In this document: one piece after another, positions 61,886-64,000 of the stretch
How the letters are laid out: every line of letters starts with the position of its first letter
Numbering within the stretch: the stretch's first letter is position 1
From: Gracilimonas sp.
GTDB lineage: Bacteria > Bacteroidota > Rhodothermia > Balneolales > Balneolaceae
Direction: 5' to 3'
DNA: 64,000 nt
NCBI RefSeq assembly: GCF_040218225.1
Contig: NZ_JAVJQO010000004.1
Span: 186,001-250,000, forward strand
Notes under the pieces: model-generated
What the model was told of the DNA's origin: nothing
Databases searched by the model: none
What the model saw: the letters and a program-made list of their open reading frames with translations, nothing else
Position numbers and translations under genes: made by a program

Positions 61886-63292
61886 ATGTCCACATATAAA
61901 TTCTATGAACAGGTCAACAAGAACTTTGATAAGGCAGCCAAATATACCCGTTTTGACAAGGGTATTTTAGCTCAAATCAAAATATGTAACACGGTATACC
62001 ATGTTACCTTTCCCGTTCGCCGCGATGATGGGTCTATTGAGGTAATTGAAGGCTGGAGGGTTGAACACAGCCATCACAAATTACCTACTAAAGGTGGTAT
62101 TCGTTACAGCCATAAAGTGGATGAAGATGAGACCATGGCTCTGGCTGCCCTCATGACTTATAAATGTGCGATTGTAGATGTGCCTTTTGGTGGTGCCAAA
62201 GGGGGAGTCAAAATCAGCACGCGGGAGTATTCAGAGAACGAGCTCGAACGCATTACCCGGCGTTACACATACGAGCTCATCAAAAAAGGATTTATTGGCC
62301 CTGGTGTTGACGTACCTGCTCCTGATTATGGTACCGGCGCCCGTGAAATGGGATGGATTCTGGATACCTATCGCCAAATGAAAGACGACCTGAACGCTGA
62401 AGCTTGCGTAACAGGGAAGCCGATTCAGCAAGGGGGTATCCGTGGACGAACAGAAGCTACAGGCCGGGGTGTTTACTTCGGGATTCGTGAAGCATGTAAT
62501 AATAAAGAAGACATGAAAAGAATCGGCCTTGAAACCGGGGTCGAAGGAAAAACCTTTGTGGTTCAGGGACTCGGTAATGTTGGGTATCACGCTTCAAAGT
62601 ATATGACCGAAGCCGGAGCCAAAATGGTGGGTGTTGCTGAAATTGAAGGTTCCATCTATGATGAAAATGGCATCGATTTAGAAAAACTAATGGAGTTCAG
62701 AAAAGAAACCGGATCTATTATTGGTTTTGGAAATACCAAAGAATTAAAGGACCGTGACAACGCACTAACTTCAGAATGTGATATCCTGATTCCGGCTGCA
62801 CTGGAAAGCCAGATCACCGGCGACAACGCAGCGGATGTAAAAGCAAAAATCATAGCCGAGGCTGCAAATGGTCCTACAACTGCCGATGCTCACGACATGT
62901 TAAAAGAACGTGGCGCACTGATCTTGCCTGACACCTACCTGAATGCAGGCGGTGTGGTCGTATCTTATTTCGAATGGCTGAAAGATATTCAACATGTTCG
63001 CTATGGCCGGTTGAGTAAGCGGTTTGATGAAACCAGCATGAAAAAAATCCTGAGCGTTATTGAGAATATCTCAGACCGCAAGTTTACCGATGAAGAGCTT
63101 AAAGACTTAGCCCATGGAGCTGGTGAATATGACCTGGTTGATTCCGGCTTGGAGGAAACCATGATCACCGCTTATGAGCAGATTGCTGAAGTTCGGAACG
63201 AGCACAATCTTGATGACCTGAGAACGGCTGCTTTCATCAATGCCATTAATAAGATTGGCATCATGTACGAGCAAATGGGCATTTTCCCGTGA
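61886..63292 (+). CDS. Glutamate dehydrogenase (Glu/Leu/Phe/Val family)
   Basis: 468 residues from ATG 61886, preceded by AAGGAG at 61871-61876, one of the few clear Shine-Dalgarno sites in the window; the frame upstream is not needed. Substrate domain motifs PTKGGIRYS, MTYKCAIVDVPFGGAKGGV (catalytic Lys) and VPAPDYGTG; Rossmann motif VQGLGNVGYHASKYM; C-terminal NAGGVVVSYFEWLKD. Interconverts glutamate and 2-oxoglutarate plus ammonia; coenzyme preference not predicted. Glutamate is also the precursor for the arginine cluster in this window. Confidence 0.94.
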   Translation: MSTYKFYEQVNKNFDKAAKYTRFDKGILAQIKICNTVYHVTFPVRRDDGSIEVIEGWRVEHSHHKLPTKGGIRYSHKVDEDETMALAALMTYKCAIVDVPFGGAKGGVKISTREYSENELERITRRYTYELIKKGFIGPGVDVPAPDYGTGAREMGWILDTYRQMKDDLNAEACVTGKPIQQGGIRGRTEATGRGVYFGIREACNNKEDMKRIGLETGVEGKTFVVQGLGNVGYHASKYMTEAGAKMVGVAEIEGSIYDENGIDLEKLMEFRKETGSIIGFGNTKELKDRDNALTSECDILIPAALESQITGDNAADVKAKIIAEAANGPTTADAHDMLKERGALILPDTYLNAGGVVVSYFEWLKDIQHVRYGRLSKRFDETSMKKILSVIENISDRKFTDEELKDLAHGAGEYDLVDSGLEETMITAYEQIAEVRNEHNLDDLRTAAFINAINKIGIMYEQMGIFP

Positions 63293-63302
63293 TCAAATTT
63301 TC

Positions 63303-63352
63303 AAATTCCAATTTCCAATTTGAATCGTATTGGAAATTTGGATTTGGGTTTT
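63303..63352. repeat. Inverted repeat after the glutamate dehydrogenase gene
   Basis: AAATTCCAATTTCCAAT faces ATTGGAAATTTGGATTT about 9 bp later. It may end the glutamate dehydrogenase transcript as a stem-loop, but there is no T-run. Confidence 0.55.
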
Positions 63353-63365
63353 GGAATTTCACCCT

Positions 63366-64000
63366 GTGGATGAACTAAATACCATATCGATTGATGGAAG
63401 TGGCTATGTTATCGCTGCTTTCATTGGCTACCTGATTATCCTTTTCGGGATTGGAATATATTCGGCCCGTTTTTCATCTGAAGGAATTTCCGAATTCTTT
63501 ATTGGCGGACGGAAAATGAACCGGTTAGTTGTGGCTCTTTCCGCCGTTGTTTCGGGCCGAAGTGCCTGGTTGTTACTCGGAGTTACTGGGATGGCTTATG
63601 CGCAGGGTGCTTCTGCTCTTTGGGCTGCCGTTGGATACATCGTGGTAGAGTGGTTTCTGTTCATGTATTATGCCAGGCGGCTCCGGCAATTTTCAGAACG
63701 CTACGACTGTATCACCGTTCCTGACTTTTTTGCCGAACGCTTTGATGATAAATCCGGCTCTCTCCGGATTACTCTGGTTGTCATCTTCCTTGTTTTTATG
63801 GTGAGTTATGTCTCTTCTCAATTTGTAGCGGGAGGAAAGGCTTTCGCTTCCAGCTTTGGCATCACTCAAAATATGGGTGTATTCTTATCGGCAGCCATTA
63901 TTTTGCTATACACCGTTCTGGGTGGATTTATGGCCGTAAGCCTGACTGACACCATCCAGGCTTTTTTCATGATTATAGCCCTCGTCTTTCTGCCCATTAT
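63366..64000 (+). CDS. Sodium:solute symporter (SSS family), 5' part only
   Basis: Open to the right edge, so only the first ~211 residues are seen; start assigned to GTG 63366 as the first plausible codon in frame (no in-frame ATG before Met51, a TTG at 63351 is possible). Several membrane helices with SSS-family motifs: FIGYLIILFGIGIYSARF (helix 1), SEFFIGGRKMNRLVVALSAVVSGRSAWLLLG, AAVGYIVVEWFLF, and LGGFMAVSLTDTIQAFFM. Resembles the proline/pantothenate symporters (PutP-like). Substrate not determinable from the fragment. Confidence 0.88.
   Translation, partial: MDELNTISIDGSGYVIAAFIGYLIILFGIGIYSARFSSEGISEFFIGGRKMNRLVVALSAVVSGRSAWLLLGVTGMAYAQGASALWAAVGYIVVEWFLFMYYARRLRQFSERYDCITVPDFFAERFDDKSGSLRITLVVIFLVFMVSYVSSQFVAGGKAFASSFGITQNMGVFLSAAIILLYTVLGGFMAVSLTDTIQAFFMIIALVFLPI

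Overview
The window is ordinary-looking chromosome of a Gram-negative bacterium of the Bacteroidota/Balneolota type. The evidence is indirect but consistent: an arginine cluster built around the N-acyl-ornithine transcarbamylase (ArgF') rather than ornithine transcarbamylase; a DUF4292 lipoprotein next to a LytM-domain protein; promoter-like TTG-N20-TAnnTTTG motifs (for example before tRNA-Phe); weak or absent Shine-Dalgarno sequences at most starts; and many secreted peptidases and lipoproteins. Lineage is inferred from gene content, not from a marker gene. Both ends cut genes: the 3' part of smc on the left and a sodium:solute symporter on the right.

Layout. 1-15 kb: smc end, a lipoprotein/asparagine-synthase-like pair, a metZ-type sulfhydrylase, secreted M14 and M28 peptidases, a Ppx/GppA-HD phosphatase, and a TPR - DUF4292 lipoprotein - EnvC-like operon. 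15.0-15.4 kb: an untranslated region with a rod-shaped inverted repeat and a good terminator, probably a structured RNA. 15.4-24.8 kb: a complete arginine operon (GNAT, argG, argC, proC, argD, argF', argB, M20 deacylase, argH). Ala90 of ArgF' predicts succinylated rather than acetylated intermediates. 25-30 kb: 2H phosphoesterase, FAD oxidoreductase, quinone-oxidoreductase-like MDR protein, gamma-glutamyltransferase, cupin.

30.4-39.1 kb: a type I restriction-modification locus (hsdM-hsdS, fic, hsdR, all on the minus strand). Fic sits between S and R, and a six-copy tandem array of ~211 bp units separates hsdS from fic. tRNA-Phe borders it. 39-49 kb: recJ, a leucine-dehydrogenase-type enzyme, a DUF559 nuclease gene flanked by two ~184 bp elements with terminal inverted repeats, Hsp33, NDH-2, and an APC permease fused to Usp-like domains. 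49-56.5 kb: A-type Fe-S carrier, AlbA-type regulator, gpsA-plsY (phospholipid start), lipA, lipB, lpdA (lipoate pathway), and a MltB-like transglycosylase. 56.6-64 kb: subtilase lipoprotein, GNAT, M19 dipeptidase lipoprotein, small membrane proteins, one with an M15-like zinc-site pattern, glutamate dehydrogenase, symporter start.

Several families of short palindromic dispersed repeats fill the intergenic gaps. The less routine observations are the DUF559 gene with its flanking repeats, the tandem array in the restriction locus, the unannotated RNA-like locus at 15.0-15.3 kb, and the predicted succinyl arginine route. No clearly new multi-gene defence system is visible.
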